This document shows positions 22,971 through 34,019 of a DNA stretch of 64,000 nt, piece after piece (the first letter of the stretch is position 1; the number at the start of each line of letters is the position of its first letter). The stretch lies in assembly GCA_949126835.1 (NCBI GenBank), contig OX421494.1:17242038-17306037 (forward strand), read 5' to 3'. The position numbers were made by a program, and so were the translations under genes. The notes beneath the pieces are model-generated. The model saw only the letters and a program-made list of their open reading frames with translations, was not told where the DNA came from and ran no database searches. This DNA is from Anisus vortex. Taxonomy: Eukaryota > Mollusca > Gastropoda > Planorbidae.

Positions 22971-23596
22971 AAGAACTTAAACACAATAAAGGACATCTCA
23001 GTTAAATTTAGATCAAAATATAATTAATAATATCTATATGTTGATATCCTCATCTTGACTAACGAATGATAATGTTTCGACAATAAGTACCATTGTAATA
23101 AATGTGAAAGTTCAGTAATAAAAAAAAATAATAATTTTGTATTTGATATAAAGGCAAATAAAAAGGTTAATAATCACAAACACGTTAGGCCCTAATTTTG
23201 GATTAAATATAAACCGATTTAACGATTTACTCTATAAATAATCTCCTTTGCTTCTAGCCTTGGTCTTGCTACGGAGTAAAATTAAGCTTAAGTGTTGTAT
23301 ACAAATAATTCTAAAAAGTATAATAGAGCAGGTTGACTTTTAGGCTGCTGGCACGCTGAGTGGCACAGAAATCCAAGTTTGGCACACCATTAGCAAAAGG
23401 TTGCCGACCCCTGATATAAATTATCATATTATTATTATGTAGGTCACGGATTAGGGACAAAAGTGTACTTTCAAAAAAGAAAATACATTATTTTCATACC
23501 CATGTTCCACTGTCTCACTTAATATCACTATAACGTGGTGTAAATACAAAATCAGAGTTTAAGAATAGACTCTATGTCGTGCTTATTTTGTGTTGT

Positions 23597-24051
23597 TGCT
23601 ATGAAGCCATAAAATAATATATAGGTAGTAGCTATATTAATAATTAAAAAGTCGAAATAAAACCCATTTTTGGATATTAAGAAAACCTATATCGGAAGTA
23701 GATATAGTCAAGTGACTGTCCATGCGGCCGGCAGTGTTTCTCATAACTCACAAGGAACGCAGGCAGTATTTTAGACTCAGGAGAAATAAATAAAATTGTG
23801 TATTATGTTGATACTATAAAGCTATATTTGTTCATTGGATGTGAAGTGTCAACTGTTAATGAATTGTTATTAAATTATATGCTGCAATAAGTCGTTCATT
23901 TTATTATTTACAAGTTTGGAAGTTATATTGTGGTGATGTCGTCCATTTTGATGTTCAAATCAATCGAATAATTCAGCTACTGCAACTCAAATACTCTGAG
24001 AAGACTGGTGGTAATGTTTGATAGTCCAATAATAATAATAGGACATCAACA
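23597..24051 (+). repeat. 5' LTR
   Basis: 455 bp, beginning tgctatgaagcc and ending ggacatcaaca. An aataaa polyadenylation signal is visible near 23788. Identical by eye to 30251-30705. Confidence 0.93.
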
Positions 24052-26189
24052 GGTTTGGTGGCAGCTAACGGAGAGAGAAGCTGAAGGATATAATATTATG
24101 TTCAAATTCGAAACTTTTTGAACTTTTTGAAGACGTACTACAAACCACATGGAAAATTATGTGAGTACCAGTTTTTGAACAAAACTGAAGCCTGAGTCAA
24201 TTATTTCAAATACATATACTATTTATATGATTGAGCACTATAATAGCTCTAAGAAAATATAACATTTGTACACCGATGACAAATTTTTCATCATAAAAAA
24301 ATTCGATACAAAAAATCAAAAAAAAGTGACTATACGCAGATCATTATTTAATATTTGCAACCGGAAAAAGTTTCGTTCCCACATGTTATCAACAAGGAAC
24401 CTAAACTATATACATATGTTCAAGTCCGATGTTCAAATCCGATGTGACACAACCATGTGTTGAATTTTATGTAGCCTATGTTCAAATCCGATGTGACACG
24501 ACCAGGTGTTGAAATCTGATGTGTTGAAGTCCGATGTGCTTATCGGAAGATAAATAAATAACATTAAATAACTTTAAATATAATTAATATTTAATCTGTA
24601 TACCAAAGACTTTGACATTAATTTTAATTAATGGTATACATTTTTTTTTCTTGTGTTCATTCTAAAATTGGATTATACCATACTGAAGTGGAAACTTTAA
24701 GCAACTCAACTTGATACAGTGTGAACATTCATTGGATTATTAAATAATTAATTAAGTTTCTTCTGGATTTCTACTCTGGATTTACATTGCAGTAATTTCA
24801 TACAGTGAATGTGTTTTCATTTGGATTATTAAGTAATCTTTAATTTAATCATATTTTTTACATTCATTAGTATGAATTATATATATATATATGTATTATT
24901 TATGTATAAAGCGGGCTTTGGTTGGCGGTAGTTTTTAATCAAATCTCTTGTCTATTCTTATTCTGTCTATAATCTATTTCTGTTTCTTAAAAGAGATTGA
25001 TTAGAAATGATTCTTTGTTAGGGTTATTTCTGTTAGTTGTCTTGACTTTGTTTGTTATTGTTAAGAATTATTAAAGTAAAATTACTATAGTCTTGTCAAT
25101 GTTATACATGTTGTGATTCTTTGTCAAAAATTCCTCTATCATTTGTGGTCCAAGCAGCATTAGTGTATTGTGATTGTGTTTTTTTTTTCTATTGTTACTT
25201 GATATAATTTTTTTGTTGTGTATTTTTTGAGATATCATTAATATGCATTGGTTAGTTTTTGCTCTCTGAGTATAATGGTCTATGGTAAGAACATTAACAA
25301 TAATAAGTTCACCTAGATAATAATAATATGAATATTCAGATTCATAACTATATAATTTAAGTAGTGCCCAATTACATGTAATTACAATTAACAAAATAAT
25401 AATTGATATCTAATACATGTAACTACAAATGTACAAAATATTCACAATATAACAGGTAAAATAACCTAAATAAAAATAATATTGTGCTTTGCAGTGCTAC
25501 TGTAATAATATTATCTAGAATTTACATTGCTATTAATTATAGTAAAATTATTGTGTATTGGCATTAATGAAAATGTACTTCCAGTAATCACAATGAAAAT
25601 GTACTTCCAATACTGATAATAATTACATCCATTTCAATTGCTCATAAGAATAATATCATAGTGGCTTATGATAACATTAATCTAATTGTTATATGCCATC
25701 CTCAATAATAATAATAATATTATCTATGTGCTACCATTGGTAATAATAAGATTGTACATTGCTTTGCGGAAAATAATTGTGCAACCTATATAGTAATAAT
25801 AAGTCATAATAGCAAAAAGTGACTTGCACTTGCTTTAAACTCTACTATAAAATTACTAATAATAATAAAATAAACAAGCCATAATAGAAAATGTGTCTTG
25901 GCTTAGCATAATTGTTGACATTCTAGCATTTTGCATTCTGAATTATAAACATTTTACTACAGCATAGGATTAAAAAAAAAAAAAAAAAAAAATTGCTGTG
26001 ATATTATATGACTGCTCATTCTGTATTTAATAAATATTGTCATTCAGTAATATAAAAATGCTCATTCAGTAATTAATAAATATTGCCATCCAGTATAGGA
26101 ATAAAACATTGCTATACTATAAAATAGTGCATTATAATAATTGTACTGTACTATAATATAATAAATCTTGACATTCATAATAAATAATA
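24052..26189 (+). other. long untranslated leader of the LTR element
   Basis: About 2.1 kb between the 5' LTR and the reading frame. It starts with the probable primer-binding site, has small internal repeats of 'ttcaaatccgatgtgacac' at about 24430-24510, then AT- and AAT-rich sequence and a poly(A) run at about 25972-25991. Many stops; a 65-codon frame at 24266-24463 is unsupported. Long non-coding leaders are common in non-autonomous LTR elements. Confidence 0.7.
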
Positions 26190-29126
26190 ATGGAGTCAAA
26201 GGTTCAATTACTCTATGATGAGGCTGAATTGTTGGCAAAAAAATATGGTATTACTGATAAGAAAGAATATCAGGAATTTGTTGAAAATAAAGTTAAACAA
26301 TTGAAAAAAGAATTAGCAGATAAGGAAAGAGATGAACGAGCAGAATTAAGGGCTCATGAAATTAAACAAAAAGAACTTGATAATGAAATTAAACAAAAAG
26401 AACTTGATAATGAAATTAAACAAAAACAACTAGAACTAGAAATGAATAAAGAAAAAGAATTGAAAACACTAGAAATGAATAAAGAAAAAGAGTTGAAAGA
26501 AACTCAACTAAAATTAACTCATGAATTGGAGTTGGCTAAATTACAAAATACTAAAGTTGAGCAAACAAATAATGAAAAATCAAAACATAGTGTAAGATTT
26601 AAAATGCCTCCTTTTGATGGGAAAGAGAAAATTGTTGATTTTCTAAATTTATTTGAAGCAACATGTAAAGGATATGGGATTCCCATTTCAGAATATTACA
26701 TTCACCTTATTCCACAATTGAAAGATAAGGGTAGGGAAGCACTATCACATATTGATAAAGAAATAACTGATTATGCCATTATCAAAGAACAATTAATCAA
26801 ATTCTTTATTCACTCTGAGGATTATTACAGACAGAAGTTCCATAACTTTATCTTAACAGACAAGATAGAACCGAGAGCTTTTGTGTCTGAAGTGAAAACA
26901 TTTTTACTTACCTGGTTAGACTTAGTAAAAATAGATACCAAAAATCCTAATGAGATTATAGAAATCATGGTTGTTGATAAAGTATTAGAACAAGCTTCTA
27001 AACCATTGTTTACTCACATTATGGAAAGAAAAGTTAAGACAGTAGAAAATTTGATAGATGCAATCTCAAATTTTAAGGATAGTCATCCTAATGTAGAACT
27101 GACTAAACAAAATCAAACAGTAAATACAATTCAACATAGAAGAAGGAACTATTCACCTCCTAGGTCTAGACATAATCAATTTGGCAATAGAAAAAAATTT
27201 GGTAATCAACCAAAATCTAATAATTATAGATGTATTTTTTGCAATGGTACAAACCATTCATCAGAATATTGTTACAGAAATAACAATGCAAGAGGTAGAA
27301 ATTTCAATCCAAACTTCAATAGATCAAATGTTGATCATAGAGGTTTTTCAAATCAAAATTTTTCTAATTTTGATAATAGAAACTTTCCAAATCAGAATTT
27401 TTCAAATTTTGGAAACAGAAATATGCCAAATCAGAATTTTTCCAATAACAATGTGCCAAATCAACATGTTGGAAGACAAGATTTTCCTAATACTCAAAAC
27501 AGACCTCAATCAAATTTCCAAAATAGAAGAAATAGAGGAAAACTTAACAATTCCACATCTCAATCTAATAATGTCATATTTGAAAACAGGGGTCAGTTAA
27601 TACTTTTTCCTGCTTATGTGGAAGGAAATACCACTTACTGTCTAAGAGACACCGGAAGTAGTATAATATGTATAGATGAAAGTATCATTCCAAATCAGAA
27701 ACCCACCAATATAATAAGAGTGGATACAATAAAACTTGGAAATGGTTCCACTGTAAATTGTCCTGTCACTATAATAGACATTGATTGTCCTTGGCTCACT
27801 GGAAAAGCAGAGGCAGCCATAATGAAAAACTGTGTTGCACCTTTAATTATTGGTAATTCTTTCAATGTCAAACATGATAATAGTTTTGACATTTTTCAAA
27901 AATGGATGAATGAAAAATCCAATGACTTGAATTTGAAACCTGTTCTATTGCAAAATGAGAAGTTAGTAGATTTACCAGAACAAGAATTTTACCCTGCTCT
28001 ACAAACTTTTAATTTCTTACAAACCATAGGAAAGTCAGAAAATAATATTCTCAATGAGACACCTAATATTGACTTATCCATAAATAATGAAAAGGATAAT
28101 CCTATTCCCAAATGGAATGGAACAGAAAAACTAGAACAGTATGTAAACAAATTTGAAAGTCAATGTGAAATAAACAATGTACCAAAAGAATTACATGCTA
28201 TTTCATTATGTAGACATTTAGAAGGTCATAAACAAATATTCAACATTGCTAAAAATCAAATATCTGATTTTACTAAAATGAAGAGTGAGATATTATCATA
28301 CATTGATAGTCCTCATAAAAAGGAAACCCAAATGAAAAAAACAGAAAATATAAGTTTAATAAACATGCCTTTTGATGAGCTAACTCTAAAACAAGAACAG
28401 AAAGAAGATCCATACATAATTAAAATGGTATCAGAAATTGAAAAAGGTCAGGTTAAAAATAAAAACATTGAAATAATAAATGGAATTCTCTGTAGAAAGG
28501 ACACTAAATTAGATGTAACTCAAATAGTTATACCTAAAACATTAACTGTCAAAGTAATGCAAATTTCGCATAACAATGCATTGTCAGGTCATTTGAGTAG
28601 CAAGAAAACAGTTTGTAAACTTAAAAAGAATTTCTGGTGGCCTAAGATGGAAAAAGATTTGAAAACATTTATTAAAAGCTGTGATACCTGTCTTAGACAT
28701 AATAAAAAAGATTCTAAACATAAGGCTCCAATACAAATGACAGATACCATAAATAAACCTTTTTACAAGATAGCAGTTGATATCAAAGAAAACATTCATA
28801 AGAACATGAGAAAACTAGAAGTTGGTAATAAAGTACTTGTTTATTTGCCAATTGGCAGTGGCAATACTATGGAATGGAGAGGACCTTTTGAAATAATATT
28901 TAAGCTGTCTGATGTATTTTACAAGGTTAACATTAATAACAAAGAAAAAATTGTTCATTTAAACAATTTGAGAACTGATGAAGAAAACAAAGTTATTGAA
29001 AATAAATCAGAAGATGATATGATAATTGAAAATAAACCAGACAATGATATTAGTAAATCTGAACATAGAAAAATAACATTGAATAAATGCTGTGAAATTC
29101 TAAGGAATTTTAGCAAAAAAACTTAG
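26190..29126 (+). CDS. Gag-protease-integrase-end polyprotein of the LTR element
   Basis: 978 codons, uninterrupted. Residues 1-130 are a charged coiled coil with KELDNEIKQ repeats (matrix-like). About 138-295 is a capsid-type Gag domain opening at PPFDGKEK; its second half (YRQKF..., about 211-295) follows the SCAN-like pattern of Gmr1-type gypsy Gag. About 348-361 is a CCHC zinc knuckle, followed by Asn/Phe-rich FPNQNFSN repeats. About 486-491 is an aspartic protease motif, RDTGSS. About 638-710 is a second capsid-like stretch starting at PKWNGTEKLEQYV. About 794-840 is the HHCC zinc finger of integrase, ending FWWPKM...CDTC. It breaks off just after the start of the catalytic core (KPFYKIAVDI) and jumps to the integrase C-terminal fold (about 875-930, VGNKVLVYL...WRGPFEI). 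Reverse transcriptase, RNase H and most of the DDE core are absent. Intact frame and identical LTRs suggest a selected or recently amplified non-autonomous element. Confidence 0.88.
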   Translation: MESKVQLLYDEAELLAKKYGITDKKEYQEFVENKVKQLKKELADKERDERAELRAHEIKQKELDNEIKQKELDNEIKQKQLELEMNKEKELKTLEMNKEKELKETQLKLTHELELAKLQNTKVEQTNNEKSKHSVRFKMPPFDGKEKIVDFLNLFEATCKGYGIPISEYYIHLIPQLKDKGREALSHIDKEITDYAIIKEQLIKFFIHSEDYYRQKFHNFILTDKIEPRAFVSEVKTFLLTWLDLVKIDTKNPNEIIEIMVVDKVLEQASKPLFTHIMERKVKTVENLIDAISNFKDSHPNVELTKQNQTVNTIQHRRRNYSPPRSRHNQFGNRKKFGNQPKSNNYRCIFCNGTNHSSEYCYRNNNARGRNFNPNFNRSNVDHRGFSNQNFSNFDNRNFPNQNFSNFGNRNMPNQNFSNNNVPNQHVGRQDFPNTQNRPQSNFQNRRNRGKLNNSTSQSNNVIFENRGQLILFPAYVEGNTTYCLRDTGSSIICIDESIIPNQKPTNIIRVDTIKLGNGSTVNCPVTIIDIDCPWLTGKAEAAIMKNCVAPLIIGNSFNVKHDNSFDIFQKWMNEKSNDLNLKPVLLQNEKLVDLPEQEFYPALQTFNFLQTIGKSENNILNETPNIDLSINNEKDNPIPKWNGTEKLEQYVNKFESQCEINNVPKELHAISLCRHLEGHKQIFNIAKNQISDFTKMKSEILSYIDSPHKKETQMKKTENISLINMPFDELTLKQEQKEDPYIIKMVSEIEKGQVKNKNIEIINGILCRKDTKLDVTQIVIPKTLTVKVMQISHNNALSGHLSSKKTVCKLKKNFWWPKMEKDLKTFIKSCDTCLRHNKKDSKHKAPIQMTDTINKPFYKIAVDIKENIHKNMRKLEVGNKVLVYLPIGSGNTMEWRGPFEIIFKLSDVFYKVNINNKEKIVHLNNLRTDEENKVIENKSEDDMIIENKPDNDISKSEHRKITLNKCCEILRNFSKKT

Positions 29127-30250
29127 GTATAATCAATAGAATTATACATAGGAACAACTAAATTTATGAAAAAGATATGATATTTTCAGTAACAGGTATA
29201 ATGACATGATAACAATTTTTTTTTCTTTTGTAAAGAACAAATATGTAAATATGGATACTGGTATAAAATAATCTAATTGATGAAAATAATGATTATCAGT
29301 TGGAAATTTTTTTTATGTAGCCTCTGAACAGTTTGGTAAGACTGTTAAGCACATAAATTTTGTGGCCTCTGAACAGTGAATCTGTTATGCCATATGTTAA
29401 TATTAATATGCCTAAGTAAGTCTTTAAAAAAGCATTAGAGGAATTGAAATAAGAATGATATAATAATGAAATGCCTATGTGAGACTCTAAAGTCAGAGCA
29501 TTAAATGATAATATTGTATTGTATTCATGTAAGACTAAAGATAGCATTGAAGCCAATAAATAAATGATACATATAAGACTCACAGGAATATGAGCAGTGT
29601 AATATAATTATATAATTGAAGGGAAGACTTGAATAATTTGTGTAATATTTTATTGTAAACTAAGATGGAAGATAATCATGTTACATTGTAAGTAATGTTA
29701 TTGAGAATATCAATCTATAACAATCAATAATAATCAATAAAAATCAAGAATAATCAATAAAAATATCAATACAAAATGACAATTGAAAAAACCGACATTA
29801 GTATTATATTAATCTTAGTGTATAAACTAATAAATGTTGTATGAAAAAATTTTCATGGAATCTATTTAGATTTAGTGAGATAAAGATAGTGGATAATCTC
29901 GACAGCCTTGATGAGTATTTAGCATAATAATTATCCATACACATCACTGATATCCAATAGTTTATCTCAGTATTACTGAAGTTGATTAGACAATACCTAA
30001 AGATAGTTGTCTATGACTAATTCATATAAAGTCATATAAACATTAGACATTATTCTTTGTGTCATATTTGTGCCTATGAATTTTTTTGATTGTTTGTACA
30101 TATATTAAATGAATTTTTTTTCTCTATGTATTATTAAATGAATGATTATATGCATTAATTAAGATTAAGATAATTTTTTTCATTATTGTAAACATTTTTC
30201 GTATCAAAAATAATAATAAATTATTATTTTTTCTCTGTGGTTGGGGGGTA
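29127..30250 (+). other. 3' untranslated region and polypurine tract of the LTR element
   Basis: AT-rich, non-coding. 'tggcctctgaacag' is repeated at about 29318 and 29362, and 'aatcaataa' words recur at 29720-29765. The last bases before the 3' LTR, ggttggggggta, fit a polypurine tract that would prime second-strand synthesis. Confidence 0.75.
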
Positions 30251-30705
30251 TGCTATGAAGCCATAAAATAATATATAGGTAGTAGCTATATTAATAATTA
30301 AAAAGTCGAAATAAAACCCATTTTTGGATATTAAGAAAACCTATATCGGAAGTAGATATAGTCAAGTGACTGTCCATGCGGCCGGCAGTGTTTCTCATAA
30401 CTCACAAGGAACGCAGGCAGTATTTTAGACTCAGGAGAAATAAATAAAATTGTGTATTATGTTGATACTATAAAGCTATATTTGTTCATTGGATGTGAAG
30501 TGTCAACTGTTAATGAATTGTTATTAAATTATATGCTGCAATAAGTCGTTCATTTTATTATTTACAAGTTTGGAAGTTATATTGTGGTGATGTCGTCCAT
30601 TTTGATGTTCAAATCAATCGAATAATTCAGCTACTGCAACTCAAATACTCTGAGAAGACTGGTGGTAATGTTTGATAGTCCAATAATAATAATAGGACAT
30701 CAACA
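30251..30705 (+). repeat. 3' LTR
   Basis: 455 bp; no difference from the 5' LTR was found by eye. Followed at once by the gttgt target duplication. Confidence 0.93.
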
Positions 30706-30710
30706 GTTGT

Positions 30711-31597
30711 CATTTTACAAAAATATAGATCTAGGTTCTAAACTAATCTAGATCTAATCATGCCACTCCCATTCAAAGAATGATAAATGGTTATTGTTTT
30801 TCTTTTAAATACAATGCCTGCAGTATTCTGGGGTCACCTTAAAGACAGTGCAAAGCCAACACAGTCCAGCGCGGCAAAGGGCAACAAGAACTAAAAACTA
30901 GTTCTGGTAATTACCCGCGCCGGTCGGCAAATTTGTCGCCTCGAGAGACCCGCGTACTCTATGAACAACTGCAAATCAAATATAGTAACATTACTCGCAC
31001 AACTTCGCTCGGGTCGACTCGAGCGTGCGATTTTCCGAAACCCGCCGCCTCTATAAACGTACCCTAATATGAGTTGATTTAGTAAAGCTCTTTTTTTTTA
31101 TTACTGCCTTTATTTTAAGTTGCATTTTCTGTCTGTCTTTCTGTCTGTCTGCAATGGTGCAAAAATTGGCTTCGATTTTTCGACCACTTCCCGTGGTCCG
31201 ATCAAGCTGAAATTTGGACAGCAGACTTGTGGCGCCTAACAATACATCCTATCAAATTTTCAGTTAAAACGACTTAATAATACTACACTTATGACAATAT
31301 TCATTTCTAAAAGGAAAGTATAAGAAAAATTTTGATTTCGCGTTAAAAATGCCTGTGCAACTTTTTATACTTTTTCGGCGCAAAGCTAGAAAACAAAATT
31401 ATGCGCTAAGATTATATTTAGAACAATTCATACAGAGGGTAAGGAGATATTTTTGAGATTTGCGACACAGATATTTTTTAATTACATGATGGTAAACTTA
31501 GTTTGCAAATAAAGAGAGTATGATAATAACTGTGTTTTTATGGTTTTCTTGTTTTATATCATGATACAAACATTTAATAATTATTGTTGAAAATAAT
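30711..31597. other. intergenic, no gene recognised
   Basis: 30850-31060 is noticeably richer in G+C and CpG (for example 'cgggtcgactcgagcgtgcg'). 31085-31260 has TGTCTGTCTGTC repeats next to 'acttcccgtggtccgatcaa'. Both look like parts of repeats, but no element ends were defined. Confidence 0.4.
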
Positions 31598-31692
31598 AAA
31601 TCTAGCAGAGGTTGACTATTTGGCTGTTGGCACGCCGAGTGAGTTAGACATTCTACTTTGGCACGCCGCTATCAAAAGGTTGCCGACCCCTG
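31598..31692 (+). mobile_element. solo right end of the caggggtcggcaacc hAT family
   Basis: About 95 bp matching the last part of 20720-23413: 'gaggttgact', 'ttggcacgc', 'tatcaaaaggttgccgaccc', ending ctg at 31692. No matching left end was found nearby. Confidence 0.7.
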
Positions 31693-31729
31693 ATCTAGGC
31701 TATTAGATTTGTCCCAACTCTCATTCCAA

Positions 31730-32075
31730 CCGATCGTGCCCTAATGATAGCCAGAATTGAACACAAAGTGGCGATACTTTACCATCAGTGCCTTCATAAC
31801 AACGAGATGCCGTTCTATCTTAAGAAACTAATCAAACCGTATGCTCTGCCATAGATCTAGCATACATCTAGCATATATATATGGCTCCGCAAATAACACT
31901 CCGTTCTTCCGGCTCCTCGCTTCTGAAGGTGTCCAGCAGTTCCTCTCCGACGACCACTTTCCTGAGAGCCTTCTCAGTATCTGACCCGAAAGTATGGAAT
32001 CTATTTCCCATCTATAACTCAGGCAAACAAGTTATATCGTCACTTTTAAAAAGAACTTGAAAACATTATTTTAAT
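31730..32075 (+). pseudogene. LINE reverse transcriptase C-terminal fragment
   Basis: The translation holds pieces such as 'KVAILYHQCLHNNEMPFYL' and, after frame changes, 'VWNLFP' and 'LLKRT', the usual order at the end of CR1/L2-like LINE proteins. Stops near 31852 and later show decay. Confidence 0.55.
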
Positions 32076-32175
32076 ATTTAGGTACCATTGTCATTGTTAG
32101 GTCTAAGCATTATTAGACCCCTAGCTGTTTTACTTGTAGGCCTATAAGCTTATTAGGTCGGTTAATGCTAGACTA

Positions 32176-32377
32176 CAGTGGCGTAGCTAGGGGAGGGGAG
32201 GGAGGTCCAAATTTGAAAGTCTCCCCCGGGACCCTACTTGAGGGGGGGGGGGCAAAGGAGTGTCCGAATTGTTTTTTCTCATGTCATAATGTCGAATGTA
32301 AAAATCACGGGGGCCCTTAAAGACAAAGAGGCCAAGCCCCCCCCTCCCGGGCCCACAAATCCGCAGCAACGGCACTG
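32176..32377. mobile_element. 202-bp hAT-like MITE
   Basis: Left end cagtggcgtagctagg and right end gcaacggcactg form imperfect inverted repeats. Flanks ctagacta (32168-32175) and atagacta (32378-32385) match at 7 of 8 positions. The interior is G/C-tract rich and non-coding. Confidence 0.72.
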
Positions 32378-32385
32378 ATAGACTA

Positions 32386-34019
32386 CATTTATTTGTTTTG
32401 TCCTGTGTTTATAAAGTTTTAAATTATTAATTAGCTTTATTTTTTGGCCTAGCGAATTATATCCGTGTTCCTGGTTGTTTTTTGCTCAATGTTAAATGTG
32501 CTCTGAGTTTATATTGTGTTTGTTGACAGAGCTAAATAAATAATCAATATTTTTTTATATTATTATTAATAGTTAAAACATAATAAAACATTTCAAGTCA
32601 TACATTCAATACGTCTCATCCCCTTGAAAAAAACTACTAATCTAGCTTTTTTTTTGGTATTAAGTTGGATTACTCAACATGCTTAACATAATAAAAAAAA
32701 TACACGTAAACAACATTTTTTAGTTTAATTAACTTGAATTCTTCACCAGCTACATGTTTTAGTTTGTTTTCTTGAATAAATTGGTTTCTAACACTATCTG
32801 GCAATTCGTCATCACTGCAAATAAAATGGGTATGTTGGATTGATTATATCCTAATAACGTTTTTTTATACTTATTTTTTTTTACTAACAATCCTTTAGTC
32901 TAGATTTACCAAAAATAAGGAAATGAGAATAATATTTTAATTAAAATTAGATTTGTTTCCTACTTATGTTATATTCAAAAAAGGGAAAGGTATTTATATT
33001 TCCTTACATTAATTTTTTTTCATTAGGTTTTTTTAAAATTAGATTTAGGCTACTGTTTATGTAGGCATATAACATTAACATAGAATATAGACACCTAATT
33101 TTACTTCACTTGAATATCTTCATAATATAGGCCTTGCCCCTAGGCCTAAAAACCTTTTGTTGTTATTTTTAGAGGATCTTTTTTAAAGACATTGAAGTTT
33201 TTTTCTTCCTACGAATAATTATATTCCTTATAAGATACATATGGTGTAGGTATCGTAACAGTTAAATTTCAATATTATAATAATTTTACAATGTTCTGAT
33301 AACAGAAAAGTTCTATTTTATTTTTATGAAATTTGATTTATTTTTATTTTATTTCGTTTTTTTTACAATAAAAATAATAAAATATAAATCTAGATCTAGA
33401 CTCTAGACTAGTTAAGTTCTGTTAGATTGAATCCATGGTTTGAGTTTTGGAGTCTAAAATTGACCACGTCCATTAACTGGACTTGTTCTCCATTAACTAG
33501 ATCACCATAAAACCGAATTAAAGTTCAGAACAAGGTTTACTAATGACCAAAATAACTTTTATTCATTATTCATTATAAAAATTAAATACTCTAGTCTAGG
33601 TCCGAGGTCTAGATTCACCAAATCCATGTAATAGCCTACTCATAGTCATAGTCTAGTCTTAGTGATAGTGACAAGTAATGAATGAGTACTGAAACCAAAC
33701 TAAGATTCTTGTTCTAGGCTAGCATTCTTATAATTTTTATTTATAAAAAAAAAAATAATAAGATTCCTAAGATAACACTTATATAAATTTGAATGGTTAA
33801 TAATCAAAATAAAACTAAACTAATAAAAGAAATATACTTTACTAAACAAATAATAGTCTTAGTTAGTCTATGACTATTAAAAATTAAAATACAATACTGA
33901 CTAAATTTTGGTCAGAATTAAACTCATTATCAATCAGAATGCTAAGAATGGTTAATGACTAAACCTATTACTATTATTGGGCCTGGCAATTATGACTGAA
34001 TTTTGAAAATTTATTGGGT
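32386..34019. other. intergenic upstream of PDPK1, no gene recognised
   Basis: Very AT-rich. It could hold PDPK1 5' untranslated exons or the promoter, but no core-promoter motif could be assigned. Confidence 0.4.

Larger units (their letters stand above)
20720..23413. mobile_element. hAT-like transposon with perfect 8-bp target duplication
   Basis: Ends are inverted repeats: caggggtcggcaacc at 20720 and ggttgccgacccctg ending at 23413. They are flanked by identical 8-bp atataaat (20712-20719 and 23414-23421), typical of hAT insertions. Subterminal 'ttggcac(a/g)c' motifs occur near both ends. No hAT transposase was recognised inside; the interior is occupied by LINE fragments (21489-22970). 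Related ends occur at 1-41, 31598-31692 and 47864-48058. Confidence 0.85.
23597..30705 (+). mobile_element. complete but polymerase-less Ty3/gypsy-type LTR retrotransposon
   Basis: A 7109-bp element bounded by two 455-bp LTRs that read identically and by a 5-bp target duplication gttgt (23592-23596 and 30706-30710). LTRs start TG and end CA. Layout: 5' LTR, probable primer-binding site from about 24056 (tggtggcagctaacgg), a 2.1-kb leader, one 978-codon frame (26190-29126), a 1.1-kb 3' region, a polypurine tract just before 30251, 3' LTR. The frame codes for Gag, protease and integrase ends but has no reverse transcriptase, RNase H or integrase core. It would therefore need a helper element to move. 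Identical LTRs argue for recent insertion. Confidence 0.93.

Noticed and set aside
27181..27600. 139-codon frame within the LTR element frame
   Set aside because: An Ile-rich shadow of the Asn/Phe-rich Gag repeats in another frame.
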